From Caulobacterales bacterium (GTDB lineage Bacteria; Pseudomonadota; Alphaproteobacteria; Caulobacterales; Caulobacteraceae): 46,400 bases of DNA. Shown here piece after piece: positions 1 to 10,832 of the stretch. Position 1 is the stretch's first letter, and every line of letters begins with the position of its first letter. Below the pieces are notes generated by a model that was not told the DNA's origin, did not search any database, and worked only from the letters and a program-made list of their open reading frames with translations. The DNA is taken from the NCBI GenBank assembly GCA_019510435.1, contig JAEKKJ010000028.1, forward strand, positions 1 to 46,400. Direction: 5' to 3'. Made by a program: the position numbers and the translations under genes.

Positions 1-1
1 G

Positions 2-106
2 ACCATCCGCATGATCGAGACCCAAGTCGACCGCTACGCCACCGCCATGCTGCTGGCCCTCGGCCTCCTGGCCTCCGTCGCCTTCGCCACCGCCGGCCTC
101 GCGTAA
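2..106 (+). CDS. Hypothetical protein, C-terminal part or 31-residue ORF at window edge
   Basis: An open frame enters from the left edge and stops at the TAA at 104-106. The first visible ATG is at 11 and would give 31 residues. The last 19 residues (MLLALGLLASVAFATAGLA) form one hydrophobic segment, so the product probably ends in a membrane helix. A clear terminator follows 26 bases after the stop, which supports a real gene end. I do not recognise the family. Whether this is the tail of a longer protein or a small membrane protein cannot be decided from the window. Confidence 0.4.
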   Translation, partial: TIRMIETQVDRYATAMLLALGLLASVAFATAGLA

Positions 107-131
107 GACCCACCCACCTCACGCGACGGAC

Positions 132-155
132 AAGGGCCCTGCGGGGCCCTTTTTC
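132..155 (+). terminator. Rho-independent terminator
   Basis: AGGGCCC (133-139), loop TGCG, GGGCCCT (144-150), then a run of T (5 counting the last stem base). This is a textbook intrinsic terminator for the rightward gene that ends at 106. Confidence 0.85.
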
Positions 156-184
156 GTTGGGAAATTCCCTCCCCGCGGACGCAA

Positions 185-1045
185 CTACCCGCCGGCCGCC
201 AGCACGGCGGCCAGGCCCTCGCGGTAGGTCGGATAGGCGGGCCGCCAGCCGAGCTCGGCCTTGGCGCGGGCGTTCGAGACCCGCTTGCTCTCCGCGTAGA
301 ACCGCAGCGCCGGACCTGACAGCCCCGCCTCGGCGAGGGGGATCTCCGGTGGCGGCGCCATGCCCAGGAGCTGGGCGGCGTAGGCGATGACCTCGCTGTT
401 GGGGGCGGGCTCGTCGTCGCAGAGGTTGTAGACGCCGCCCGCCCGTGGCCGGCCGATCGAGGCTTCCAGTCCCGTCGCCAGGTCGTCCACGTGGATGCGG
501 CTGAACACCTGCCCGGGCGCGGCGATCCGCTGGGCGCGTCCCGCGCGCAGCCGGTCGAAGGCCGACCGGCCGGGCCCATAGATGCCGGGCAGCCGGAAGA
601 TCGCGACCGTCAGGCCCATGCCGCGGCCCACCTCCAGCCAGTCGCGCTCGGCCCCCACGCGGCGCGCGCCCTCGATGGACTGCGCGGCCAGCCGGCTCTG
701 CTCGGTGACCCAGCCGCCGTGGCGGTCGCCGTAGACGCCAGTGGTGGAGAGGTAGCCCGTCCAGTCGGGGAAGGCCCCGGCCTCGGCCATGGGCCCGACC
801 AGGGCGTTCAGCCCCGGGCAGCCGTCGGGGCCCGGTGGAGCGGTGACGAGCAGCGCCTGGGTCTGCGCCAGCGCGCGCACCAGCGCGGCGCGGTCGGCCA
901 GGTCAACGGGCTGGGCGCCGTCGGCGGCGATCCGGCCGGCGCCCTCGACGTCGCGGTGCGTGGCCGCCACCTGCCAGCCCTTCGCGGCCAGCCGCCGGGC
1001 CAGCGCCCGCCCGGAAAAGCCGTAGCCGAATAGGAAGAGCCGCAT
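185..1045 (-). CDS. SDR-family NAD(P)-dependent epimerase/dehydratase (YeeZ-like)
   Basis: This 286-residue protein has an extended short-chain dehydrogenase Rossmann fold. The dinucleotide-binding glycines GYGFSG sit at residues 7-12, right at the N-terminus. An STTGVYGD stretch near residue 100 matches the active-site region of YeeZ-like, atypical SDR proteins. The substrate is unknown; relatives are usually annotated only as NAD-dependent epimerase/dehydratase. The ATG lies 9 bases after the galU stop on the same strand, so the two are very likely co-transcribed. That suggests, but does not prove, a sugar-nucleotide substrate. Confidence 0.85.
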   Translation of the reverse strand: MRLFLFGYGFSGRALARRLAAKGWQVAATHRDVEGAGRIAADGAQPVDLADRAALVRALAQTQALLVTAPPGPDGCPGLNALVGPMAEAGAFPDWTGYLSTTGVYGDRHGGWVTEQSRLAAQSIEGARRVGAERDWLEVGRGMGLTVAIFRLPGIYGPGRSAFDRLRAGRAQRIAAPGQVFSRIHVDDLATGLEASIGRPRAGGVYNLCDDEPAPNSEVIAYAAQLLGMAPPPEIPLAEAGLSGPALRFYAESKRVSNARAKAELGWRPAYPTYREGLAAVLAAGG

Positions 1046-1054
1046 GAGCCCGCC

Positions 1055-1924
1055 CTATAGCAGCTCCGTGATGGCCTTGCGGGCGGCGTCGGCAAGGTCG
1101 GGGCGGGAGAGGGCGAAGGCGACGTTGGCGCGCAGCAGGCCGATCTTGTCGCCGCAGTCGTAGGTGGTCCCGTCATATTCCAGGGCGTGGAAGGCCTGCC
1201 GCCGCATCAGGGCCGCCATGCCGTCGGTGAGCTGGATCTCACCGCCCGCGCCGCGCTCCTGGGTCTCGAGGATCTGGAAGATCTCGGGCTGCAGGATGTA
1301 GCGGCCGGAGATGAAGAGGTTCGAGGGCTCCGTGCCGGGCGCGGGTTTCTCCACCATCCCCGTCATGCGGTTGAGCCGGCCGGCATGGCCCTCCAGCGCC
1401 ACGATGCCGTACTTGTGGGCCTCGCCTTCCGGCGCGGGCTCGACCACCACGATGTTGCCGCCCACCTGCTCGTAGGCCGCGACCGCCTGGGCCAGCGCCG
1501 GCGGCTCGGCCTGCATCAGCATGTCGGGCAGCATCACCGCGAACGGCTCGTCGCCGATCACGTGGCGCGCGCACCAGACGGCGTGGCCCAGGCCCAGGGG
1601 CGCCATCTGACGGATGAAGCTCATCTGGCCGGGCTCGCCCAGGTCGCGGCGCAGGTCCTCCAGGATGTCCAGCTTGCCCTTGGCGGCCAGGGCCTGCTCG
1701 ATCTCGGGGATGGCGTCGAAATAGTCCTCGATGGCCGCCTGGCCGCGGCCGACGATGAAGACGAAATGCTCGATCCCGGCGGCGCGCGCCTCCTCCACGA
1801 TGTAGCTGAGGATCGGCCGGTCCACGACGTTCAGCAGGTTCTTGGGCGTGGTTTTGGCGCCGGGCAGCACCCGGGTGCCCAGTCCCGCCACCGGCAGGAC
1901 CGCCTTCTTCACGCGCGTCGACAT
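1055..1924 (-). CDS. galU: UTP--glucose-1-phosphate uridylyltransferase
   Basis: GalU makes UDP-glucose from UTP and glucose-1-phosphate, a precursor for LPS and exopolysaccharide sugars. The N-terminal nucleotidyltransferase signature VAGLGTR followed by LPGAKTTPKNLL is present. The length of 289 residues is normal for the family. I chose the ATG at 1924 because GGAGGG lies 5 bases upstream and the protein then begins MSTRVKKAVLPVAG; a longer frame reaches 1963 without such support. It leads a two-gene unit with the SDR oxidoreductase. The ugd gene (15,980-17,281) uses the UDP-glucose made here. Confidence 0.95.
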   Translation of the reverse strand: MSTRVKKAVLPVAGLGTRVLPGAKTTPKNLLNVVDRPILSYIVEEARAAGIEHFVFIVGRGQAAIEDYFDAIPEIEQALAAKGKLDILEDLRRDLGEPGQMSFIRQMAPLGLGHAVWCARHVIGDEPFAVMLPDMLMQAEPPALAQAVAAYEQVGGNIVVVEPAPEGEAHKYGIVALEGHAGRLNRMTGMVEKPAPGTEPSNLFISGRYILQPEIFQILETQERGAGGEIQLTDGMAALMRRQAFHALEYDGTTYDCGDKIGLLRANVAFALSRPDLADAARKAITELL

Positions 1925-2114
1925 ACGGTCCCTCCGAACGACAAATCCTGGCCGGGGCCGCACCCCGCCGCGCCCGTACTCGCGATCCCCTAAAGCGTTC
2001 CGCGCCAGGGCGAAGATTTTTTCGCGGGCCGGGCACGATCACGATTTTGAGAACGCACGAAGTTGTGTAGGGTCGGCGGCGTCGGGGGATTCACCCCAAG
2101 GGGAGCCAACTCAA

Positions 2115-2366
2115 ATGAAGCTTCGCATTCTGACCGTCGCTGCCGCGGGCGTCCTGGCTTTGAGCCTGGCTGCCTGCCAAAAGAAGGAAGAGGCTCCGGC
2201 CGCTCCGGCTTCTGACGCCGCCGCTGCTCCGGCCGCTCCTGCCGCTGCTCCGGCCGCTCCGGCCGCCGACGCCGCTGCTGCTCCGGCCGCCGCTCCGGCC
2301 GCCGACGCGGGCGCGATGTCCAGCTCGGCTCCGGCCGCTGCTCCGGCTGCTCCGGAAAAGAAGTAA
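2115..2366 (+). CDS. Small Ala/Pro-rich lipoprotein
   Basis: An 83-residue protein with a lipoprotein signal: a charged start, a hydrophobic stretch and the lipobox LAAC with the acylated Cys at residue 21. After a short QKKEE segment the rest is almost entirely Ala and Pro with scattered Asp (repeats of the AAPAAP type) and ends in EKK. It is expected to be membrane-anchored with a flexible periplasmic tail. No enzymatic domain is visible. The ATG at 2115 is preceded by AAGGGGAG at good spacing, and a strong terminator follows. It diverges from galU. Function unknown. Confidence 0.85.
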   Translation: MKLRILTVAAAGVLALSLAACQKKEEAPAAPASDAAAAPAAPAAAPAAPAADAAAAPAAAPAADAGAMSSSAPAAAPAAPEKK

Positions 2367-2393
2367 GCCCTTCTCCTTCGAGATAGGTTTCGG

Positions 2394-2420
2394 ACGGCCG
2401 CCCTTCGGGGCGGCCGTTTT
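2394..2420 (+). terminator. Rho-independent terminator after the lipoprotein gene
   Basis: A perfect 10-bp stem (ACGGCCGCCC at 2394-2403, GGGCGGCCGT at 2408-2417) is closed by a stable TTCG tetraloop and followed by T-rich sequence (TTTTCGTTT, counting the last stem base). It lies 28 bases after the lipoprotein stop. Confidence 0.92.
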
Positions 2421-2461
2421 CGTTTGGGGATGGTGTAGTGCGCAGGCGCGTCAGCGCGATT

Positions 2462-2597
2462 TTTGAACCACGAACCACACGAACCACACGAACGGGGCCT
2501 CGCGTACCGGACCGCGGATAGCCCTCGCCGATCCCAGGGATAAGACCCTCACGCGACCGCGGCCGGTTCGTGTGGTTCGTGTGGTTCGTGGTTCAAA
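2462..2597. repeat. Perfect 32-bp inverted repeat built from GAACCACAC units
   Basis: The left arm at 2462-2493 and the right arm at 2566-2597 are exact reverse complements over 32 bases, separated by 72 bases. Each arm consists of tandem GAACCAC or GAACCACAC units (TTCGTGTGG on the other strand). Outside the arms both flanks carry a GCAGGCG or CGCCTGC motif, so a weaker symmetry continues outward. It is intergenic and no open frame explains it. It could be a non-autonomous palindromic repeat element. Confidence 0.8.
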
Positions 2598-2684
2598 GAC
2601 GGCGCCTGCGGCGCGCAGGCGGCGCCGTCGGACAGGGCGTGGGAGCCCTGTCGGCTCTGCCTCACCGTGATCGCTGCGCGATCT

Positions 2685-2708
2685 GTCCCTCCCCATCAAG
2701 GGAGGGAC
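2685..2708. repeat. REP-like palindrome downstream of glmS
   Basis: GTCCCTCCC (2685-2693), a 6-base loop, then GGGAGGGAC (2700-2708): a perfect 9-bp stem 11 bases beyond the glmS stop. There is no T-run on the glmS strand, so it is not a classical terminator. It resembles the hairpins at 24,789-24,805 and 29,789-29,810. Confidence 0.6.
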
Positions 2709-2718
2709 GACACTGCGC

Positions 2719-4539
<1,821 letters not shown>

Positions 4540-4676
4540 GTGGCGCCGTCATCCTTTGTGGTAAGGGCGAATCTTGGGCGTTCCCCCCGGGCAGCGGGGC
4601 TTTATCATTCGCACAGACCGCGTCGACTAAATCTCAGTTTCGGATCGTTTCCAGACCCCTTCCCGCGAGCATCCCA
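4540..4676. promoter_or_regulatory. Divergent promoter region of glmS and glmM
   Basis: These 137 bases separate the two start codons and must hold both promoters. The stretch is locally less GC-rich than the genes. On the glmS side AAAGGA lies 12 bases before the ATG. I see no confident -35/-10 pair and no ribozyme-like fold. Confidence 0.5.
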
Positions 4677-6029
<1,353 letters not shown>

Positions 6030-6168
6030 TCGCATCGCGGCGCTCTGCGGACGCGCAGAACAGTCCTGCAAAGCTTCGGATTGGCGCGCCGCGCTGTGCG
6101 CCTTACTGCCCGCCTCCCCGTAACCCGTGGCCGTGATGCGCCGTGGGTCGGAGCGGAGTGAGGGCTGG

Positions 6169-7050
6169 ATGCTGCGGATTTTGAAGTGGGTCGCCTACGG
6201 GCTGGCGGGCTTGGCCAGCGTGCTCGTCGTGGCCGTGGGCGTCGCGTTCGCGGCCAGCGAGTGGACCATCCGCCGGCCCGTGCCGAAACCCGCGGTGCGG
6301 CTGGCGGCGGCGGCCGATCCGGGCGCGGTGGCCCGCGGCCTGCGCGTCGCCACGGTGGCGGGCTGCGCGCAGTGCCACGGCGCCAACTACCAGGGGCGGA
6401 TGTTCGACGACATCCCGGGCGTGGTGAAGGCCTATGCGCCGAACCTGACCCGCGTGGTGGCGCGTGACTCCGACGCCGACCTGGACCGGGCGATCCGTCA
6501 CGGCGTGGGATCGGATGGCCGGGCGCTGTGGATCATGCCCTCGGCGACCTTTGCCCATCTGACCGACGCCGAAACCGCCGACCTGCTCGCCTACCTGCGC
6601 ACCTTCCCGCCAGCTGGGCCGGAGCAGCCGCGCCTGGGCGTGGGCCCGCTTGGACGGATTGCGGTGGTGACAGGCCAGTTCAAGTCCGAGGCTGCGGTGA
6701 TGGCGGCCCACGAGAACCCGCCGCTGCCGGACCTTGGGCCGCAATATGCGCAAGGCCGTTCGGTGGCCCGCGCCTGCGTGGAATGCCATGGCCCGGCGCT
6801 GAGGGGAGGCGGGCCGCTCCACACACCCGACCTGACGATCGCGGCGGCCTACGACCTGCCCGACTTCGCACGGCTGATGCGCACGGGCGTCGCGGCCGGC
6901 GACCGCCACGTGGGCATGATGTCCGACACGGCCAAGGTCCGGTTCGCGGTGTTCAGCGACGCCGAGGTCGCCGCCCTGCACGGTTATTTGAAGGCGCGCG
7001 CGGACCTCGAGGTGAAGGGCGCGGCAACCAAACCTCTACCCAAGTCGTAA
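6169..7050 (+). CDS. Membrane-anchored dihaem c-type cytochrome
   Basis: A 293-residue protein with one N-terminal membrane helix (about residues 7-29) and two haem c attachment sites, CAQCH at 66-70 and CVECH at 203-207. Each starts a cytochrome c domain, and a Met-rich segment (HVGMMSDTAKVR) after the second may supply an axial ligand. It should face the periplasm and pass electrons. Its partner enzyme is not in the window; relatives often serve alcohol or sugar dehydrogenases or terminal oxidases. I chose the ATG at 6169, with GAGTGAGGG upstream, over a GTG at 6127 that would add 14 charged residues before the helix. Confidence 0.88.
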   Translation: MLRILKWVAYGLAGLASVLVVAVGVAFAASEWTIRRPVPKPAVRLAAAADPGAVARGLRVATVAGCAQCHGANYQGRMFDDIPGVVKAYAPNLTRVVARDSDADLDRAIRHGVGSDGRALWIMPSATFAHLTDAETADLLAYLRTFPPAGPEQPRLGVGPLGRIAVVTGQFKSEAAVMAAHENPPLPDLGPQYAQGRSVARACVECHGPALRGGGPLHTPDLTIAAAYDLPDFARLMRTGVAAGDRHVGMMSDTAKVRFAVFSDAEVAALHGYLKARADLEVKGAATKPLPKS

Positions 7051-7128
7051 TTCCCGTGTCACGCTCGTGACAATCGGTTGGCTCGACCCGGCCGGTGCAA
7101 AGAGACGGCTAGGGACTTGGGAGGAAAT

Positions 7129-7287
7129 ATGCGGCGCGACCTCGCCTTTTCCGGCGCGGCGCGGCAGGCGGAGCGGCCAGCCCGTTCGATCGCCTGTCTA
7201 GCCTTTGTCGGCATTCTGGCCGGGGCGTTCTGGGCCGGTGCGGCCCTGATCGCCGAGAGCTTCATGCGGAGCGGCTTCGGCTTCTAG
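7129..7287 (+). CDS. Small single-pass membrane protein (52 residues)
   Basis: A strong Shine-Dalgarno GGGAGGAAAT directly precedes the ATG at 7129. The product starts MRRDLAFSGAARQAERPARS, which is basic, followed by one hydrophobic helix (about residues 18-43) and a short tail MRSGFGF. No family is recognised. It lies 78 bases after the cytochrome stop on the same strand and could be co-transcribed. The ribosome binding site is the main reason to call it a gene. Confidence 0.6.
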   Translation: MRRDLAFSGAARQAERPARSIACLAFVGILAGAFWAGAALIAESFMRSGFGF

Positions 7288-7312
7288 CCGTCGCTGCGTT
7301 CCGCTGGGCGAT

Positions 7313-7334
7313 GATCGGGTGCGTCAGCCCGATC
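7313..7334 (+). terminator. Possible hairpin after the small membrane protein gene
   Basis: GATCGGG (7313-7319), 8-base loop, CCCGATC (7328-7334). The 7-bp stem is perfect but no T-run follows, so termination is uncertain. Confidence 0.3.
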
Positions 7335-7483
7335 CGCAATTGCGCGGGGCACCGGCGACCGCCGGGCTGCCGCAGCTTAATGACGCCTGCAACTTCGTCT
7401 TCGTGGGGCTCGCCCAGGAACCGTTAGCCGTCCTGCGGAGTCGTCCGCACATGAACCCGCCGGGGCAAGGCCGCTTAGGAGGC

Positions 7484-7531
7484 GCAAGCCCGCAGGGCTT
7501 AGGGAGCGCGAGCCCGCAGGGCTTAGGGAGC
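7484..7531. repeat. Two tandem 24-bp repeats at the 3' end of the tetR gene
   Basis: Two copies (7484-7507 and 7508-7531) differ at one position only. A partial third copy (CGCCCGCAGG) continues into the coding region at about 7535, and a degenerate half copy precedes the array. Each unit contains AGCCCGCAGGGCTTAGGGAG. The stop codon and last codons of the leftward TetR gene lie inside the second copy. Confidence 0.8.
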
Positions 7532-8140
7532 ATACGCCCGCAGGAACGTGTCGATCCCGCGCACGACGTACCCGTCGATCTCTTCCGCCGTCAGGGCAGG
7601 CTCGGCGCCCCACAGCCTGAGCCACAGCACATTGCCGATGGTCAGGTCCTTCAGCTGCGAGGCCGCCTGCAAGGGGTCGGCGCGGCGCAGCTGGCCGCTG
7701 TCCATCAGGGGTTTCAGTTGGGCGGCGATGCGGTCGCGACCGCGCCGCGGGCCGCTCTCGTAGAACAGGCGTCCCAGCTCGGGGAACCGATCGCCCTCGG
7801 CGATCACCAGGCGGTTGATGGCCAGGGCGTCCGGCTGCAGCAGGCGGGCCAGCAGGTTGCGGGCCATCCGCAGCAGGCGGGTGCGCGGGTCGGGCTCGTC
7901 GGCCGGAGCCTCGCTGATCCCCTCCAGGACCTCGCCGCATTGGCGCTGAATGACGGCGGCGAACAGCTCCTCCTTGTTCTTGAAGTAGTTGTAGAGGGTG
8001 CCCTTCGACCCGCCGAGGCGTGCGGCGATGGTGGACATGGAGGTCGTCGCATAGCCGTCGGCCAGGAAGCAGTCGCGGGCGACGTCCAGGATCGTCTCCC
8101 GCCGTTCGTCGCGCTTCGAAACGTTCAGGGCCACCGACAT
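7523..8140 (-). CDS. TetR/AcrR-family regulator of the adjacent efflux operon
   Basis: A 205-residue repressor. The N-terminal helix-turn-helix spans about residues 12-58, with the typical TSMSTIAARLGGSKGTLYNYFKNKEELF; the C-terminal part resembles AefR-type ligand-binding domains. It faces the efflux operon that starts at 8264, and a perfect 19-bp palindrome lies in the 123-base gap, so local repression released by a pump substrate is the natural reading (inference). The ATG at 8140 has AGGGA 8 bases upstream. The last codons and stop fall within a tandem repeat, so the C-terminus may vary between strains. Confidence 0.92.
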   Translation of the reverse strand: MSVALNVSKRDERRETILDVARDCFLADGYATTSMSTIAARLGGSKGTLYNYFKNKEELFAAVIQRQCGEVLEGISEAPADEPDPRTRLLRMARNLLARLLQPDALAINRLVIAEGDRFPELGRLFYESGPRRGRDRIAAQLKPLMDSGQLRRADPLQAASQLKDLTIGNVLWLRLWGAEPALTAEEIDGYVVRGIDTFLRAYAP

Positions 8141-8164
8141 GTCAGATTTCCCTAAGGCTGCGCC

Positions 8165-8225
8165 TTGACGCCGTCCAGTGGCCGATAATATATGACCGTA
8201 CTGTACGGTCAGTCCAGTGGCTGAT
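8165..8225 (+). promoter_or_regulatory. TetR operator and promoter of the efflux operon
   Basis: A perfect palindrome TGACCGTAC-T-GTACGGTCA lies at 8193-8211. Upstream is TTGACG (8165-8170), with an AT-rich -10 candidate at 8184-8194 (TATATG at 8189-8194 gives an 18-base spacer). The operator would thus overlap the -10 and start region of the efflux operon. It is framed by a direct repeat, GTCCAGTGGCCGAT (8173-8186) and GTCCAGTGGCTGAT (8212-8225), spaced 39 bases apart. Confidence 0.75.
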
Positions 8226-8263
8226 CGTCGCGCTTCCCGCCAACCCTCCCCCCTGAGGCGGTC

Positions 8264-9673
8264 ATGTCACGTTCTGTCATCGCCCTCCTGGCCGGCGCGT
8301 CGCTGTTGGCTGGGTGCGCCACCGTTCCCAAGTTGGGCCAGGCGCCCAAGCCCGCCGCGGCGAGCGAGTTCGCCGCCGCCCGCAGTTTCCAGGCCCCGCC
8401 CGCGGCCTGGCCTGCCGACCGCTGGTGGAGCGCCTATGGCGACGCCCAGCTCGACGCCCTGATGGACCAGGCGCTGGCGGGCTCGCCGACCCTCGCCGAG
8501 GCCGCGGCCCGCCTGCGCGCCGCCCAGGCGCGGGCCCAGGAGGCGCGCGGGGCCACCTTGCCGTCGCTCAGCGCCAATGCGCAGGCGGCCGAGGCCAAGC
8601 AGTCCTACAACAACGGCATCCCGCCGGCCTTCGTGCCCCGGGGCTACAACGACACCGGCCGCGCCACCCTGGATCTCAGCTACGACCTGGACCTCTGGGG
8701 CCGTAACCGCGCGGCCCTGCGCGCCGCGACCTCGGAGGCCGAGGCGGCGCGGATGGACGCGGCCGAGGCGCGCCTGGTCCTGACCACCGGCGTGGCGGCC
8801 GCCTATGCCGACTTCGCCCGCCTGACCGCAGAGCGCGACGCGGCGGAGGCCGCGCTGAAGAACCGCCAGGCTTCTGCGGACCTCGTCGCCCACCGGGTGA
8901 CCGGCGGCGAGGCCAATGCGGGCGAGGCGGGCCAGGCCCGCGCCGCCGCCGCCACCGCGCGCCAGGACCTGGCCGCCCTCGACGAACAGCTGGCCGTGGC
9001 CCGCGACCAGCTGGCGGCCCTCGCCGGCGCCGGGCCCGACCGTGGCCTGGACCTGGTCCGGCCCGCGGCGACGCCGAAGACGGGCTTCGGCCTGCCGCCC
9101 AACCTGCAGGCCGACCTGCTGGGTCGCCGCCCCGACCTGCAGGCCGCGCGCCTGCGCGCCGAGGCGGCCGCCAAGCGGATCGACGTGGCCCGGGCCGGCT
9201 TCTATCCCAACCTGAACCTGGCGGCCTTCATCGGCGTCCAGTCCCTGGGCCTGAACAACCTGACCAAGTCGGGGTCGGACATCGGCCAGGCGGGCCTGGC
9301 CTTCAGCCTGCCGATCTTCGAGGGCGGTCGGCTCCAGGGCGCCTACCGCGGCGCGCGGGCGGACTATGACGCCGCCGTCGCCGCCTACGACCGCACCCTG
9401 ATCGAGGCGCTGCAGGAGGTGGCTGACGCCGCCGCCGGGCAGCGGGCGCTCTCCCAGCGGCTGGCCGCCGCCCGCGAGGCCCTGGTCCAGGGCGAGGACG
9501 CCTACCGGATCGCACGCCTGCGCTACGAGGGCGGCCTCTCCAACTACCTCACCCTGCTGACCGCGGAAGACGCGGTCATCGCCCAGCGCCGCGCGGTCGC
9601 CCAGCTCGAGGCCCGCGCCCTCACCCTCGACGCCAGCCTGGTCCGCGCCCTCGGCGGCGGATTCCGGGCCTGA
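8264..9673 (+). CDS. Outer-membrane efflux lipoprotein, NodT/OprM (TolC-like) family
   Basis: A 469-residue outer-membrane channel subunit of a tripartite drug exporter. It has a lipoprotein signal with lipobox LAGC (Cys18), then WWSAYGDAQLDALMDQALAGSPTL, the usual start of the first outer-membrane efflux repeat, and two long coiled-coil repeats typical of the TolC fold. LGRRPDLQAARLRAEAA marks the second repeat. Family members are about 460-490 residues. It is the first gene of the operon with the HlyD adaptor and the DHA2 pump, in the unusual order channel, adaptor, pump. Confidence 0.95.
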   Translation: MSRSVIALLAGASLLAGCATVPKLGQAPKPAAASEFAAARSFQAPPAAWPADRWWSAYGDAQLDALMDQALAGSPTLAEAAARLRAAQARAQEARGATLPSLSANAQAAEAKQSYNNGIPPAFVPRGYNDTGRATLDLSYDLDLWGRNRAALRAATSEAEAARMDAAEARLVLTTGVAAAYADFARLTAERDAAEAALKNRQASADLVAHRVTGGEANAGEAGQARAAAATARQDLAALDEQLAVARDQLAALAGAGPDRGLDLVRPAATPKTGFGLPPNLQADLLGRRPDLQAARLRAEAAAKRIDVARAGFYPNLNLAAFIGVQSLGLNNLTKSGSDIGQAGLAFSLPIFEGGRLQGAYRGARADYDAAVAAYDRTLIEALQEVADAAAGQRALSQRLAAAREALVQGEDAYRIARLRYEGGLSNYLTLLTAEDAVIAQRRAVAQLEARALTLDASLVRALGGGFRA

Positions 9674-9699
9674 GCCGCTCCTTCCCGAAAGTCGTTCCC

Positions 9700-10827
9700 A
9701 TGGCCAGAGACCAAGCTTCCCCCGACGTCGCCGCGCCCGCTGCGGCTCCCGTAACCCAGGCCGGACCGCCCCCGCGGCCCAGCCGGGCCCGCCGCATCCG
9801 GCTCTTCATCATCCTGGCGGGGGTGATCCTCGCGGCCGCCGTGCTCTACGGCCTCTATTGGCTGCTGGTGGCGTCCAAGCACGTGGAGACCGACGACGCC
9901 TACGTCCAGGCTTCCAGCGCCCAGGTCACCGCCCTGGTCTCGGGGCCGCTGGTCCAGGTGCCGATCCACGAGACCCAGCCGGTGAAGGCCGGCCAGGTGC
10001 TGGCCGTCATCGACCCTGCGGACTATCGCCTGGCCGTGGCCAACGCCCAGGCCGCCCTCGACCAGGCCGAGCGGCGGGTGCGCCAGTACTTCGCCAACGA
10101 CAAGGCCCTGGCCGCCCAGGCCGCCGCCAAGAGCTCCGACATCGCCCGGGCCGAGGCCGAGATGCGCAAGGCCCAGGTGGAATACGACCGCCGCAAGGGC
10201 CTCGCCGCCACCGGGGCCGTCTCCGGCGACGAGCTGACCGCCGCCGAGACGGCGCTCGCCTCCGCCCGCTCGGCCCTGGCCCAGGCCAAGGCCAACGCCA
10301 CGGCGGCCGGCCAGCAGCAGCAGGCCGCCAACGTCCTGATCGCCGGCGCCGACGTGGCCTCCAACCCCGAGGTGGCCGCCGCCCGCACCAAGCTGGCCCA
10401 GGCCGAGCTCGACCTGTCGCGCACCGTGATCCGCAGCCCTACCGACGGCGTCGTCACCAAAAACACCATCGAGGTCGGCCAGCGGGTGCAGCCGGGCGTC
10501 GCCCTGATGACCATCGTGCCGATCCAGGAGGCCTATGTGGACGCCAACTTCAAGGAGGTGCAGCTGCGCAAGGTCCACGTCGGCCAGCCGGTGACCCTGA
10601 CCAGCGACCTCTACGGGAGCGGCGTGAAGTTCCACGGCCATGTGGAGGGCTTCTCCGGCGGCACGGGCTCGGCCTTCGCCGTCATCCCGGCCCAGAACGC
10701 CACCGGCAACTGGATCAAGGTGGTCCAGCGGATCCCTGTCCGCATCAAGCTCGACCCGAAGGAGCTGGCCCAGCACCCGCTGCGCGTGGGCCTTTCCATG
10801 AAGGCCGACATCGACGTGGCGGGCTGA
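9700..10827 (+). CDS. HlyD/EmrA-type periplasmic adaptor of the efflux pump
   Basis: This 375-residue membrane-fusion protein links the inner-membrane pump to the outer-membrane channel. A cytoplasmic Pro/Ala-rich start is followed by one membrane helix (about residues 28-50), the first half of the biotinyl-lipoyl domain (VSGPLVQVPIHETQPVKAGQVL), an Ala-rich coiled-coil hairpin, the second lipoyl half (IRSPTDGVVTKNTIEVGQRVQPG) and a beta-barrel region. This matches EmrA rather than RND adaptors, which suits the DHA2 pump downstream. It starts 26 bases after the channel gene and ends 5 bases before the pump gene. Confidence 0.95.
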   Translation: MARDQASPDVAAPAAAPVTQAGPPPRPSRARRIRLFIILAGVILAAAVLYGLYWLLVASKHVETDDAYVQASSAQVTALVSGPLVQVPIHETQPVKAGQVLAVIDPADYRLAVANAQAALDQAERRVRQYFANDKALAAQAAAKSSDIARAEAEMRKAQVEYDRRKGLAATGAVSGDELTAAETALASARSALAQAKANATAAGQQQQAANVLIAGADVASNPEVAAARTKLAQAELDLSRTVIRSPTDGVVTKNTIEVGQRVQPGVALMTIVPIQEAYVDANFKEVQLRKVHVGQPVTLTSDLYGSGVKFHGHVEGFSGGTGSAFAVIPAQNATGNWIKVVQRIPVRIKLDPKELAQHPLRVGLSMKADIDVAG

Positions 10828-10832
10828 GCGCC

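Larger units (their letters stand above)
2421..2718. other. Non-coding stretch between lipoprotein terminator and glmS end
   Basis: No credible gene is seen in the 350 bases between the lipoprotein stop and the glmS stop. After the terminator the stretch holds a long inverted repeat (2462-2597), then a sequence rich in GCGC, then a 9-bp hairpin (2685-2708) just beyond the glmS stop. Short open frames on both strands consist of repeat-derived low-complexity sequence. Confidence 0.7.

Noticed and set aside
9858..10832. An in-frame N-terminal extension of the DHA2 transporter
   Set aside because: The extension reads through the HlyD gene in another frame and is Arg/Gly-rich without membrane helices. 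The ATG at 10833 starts just before the first helix of the family.
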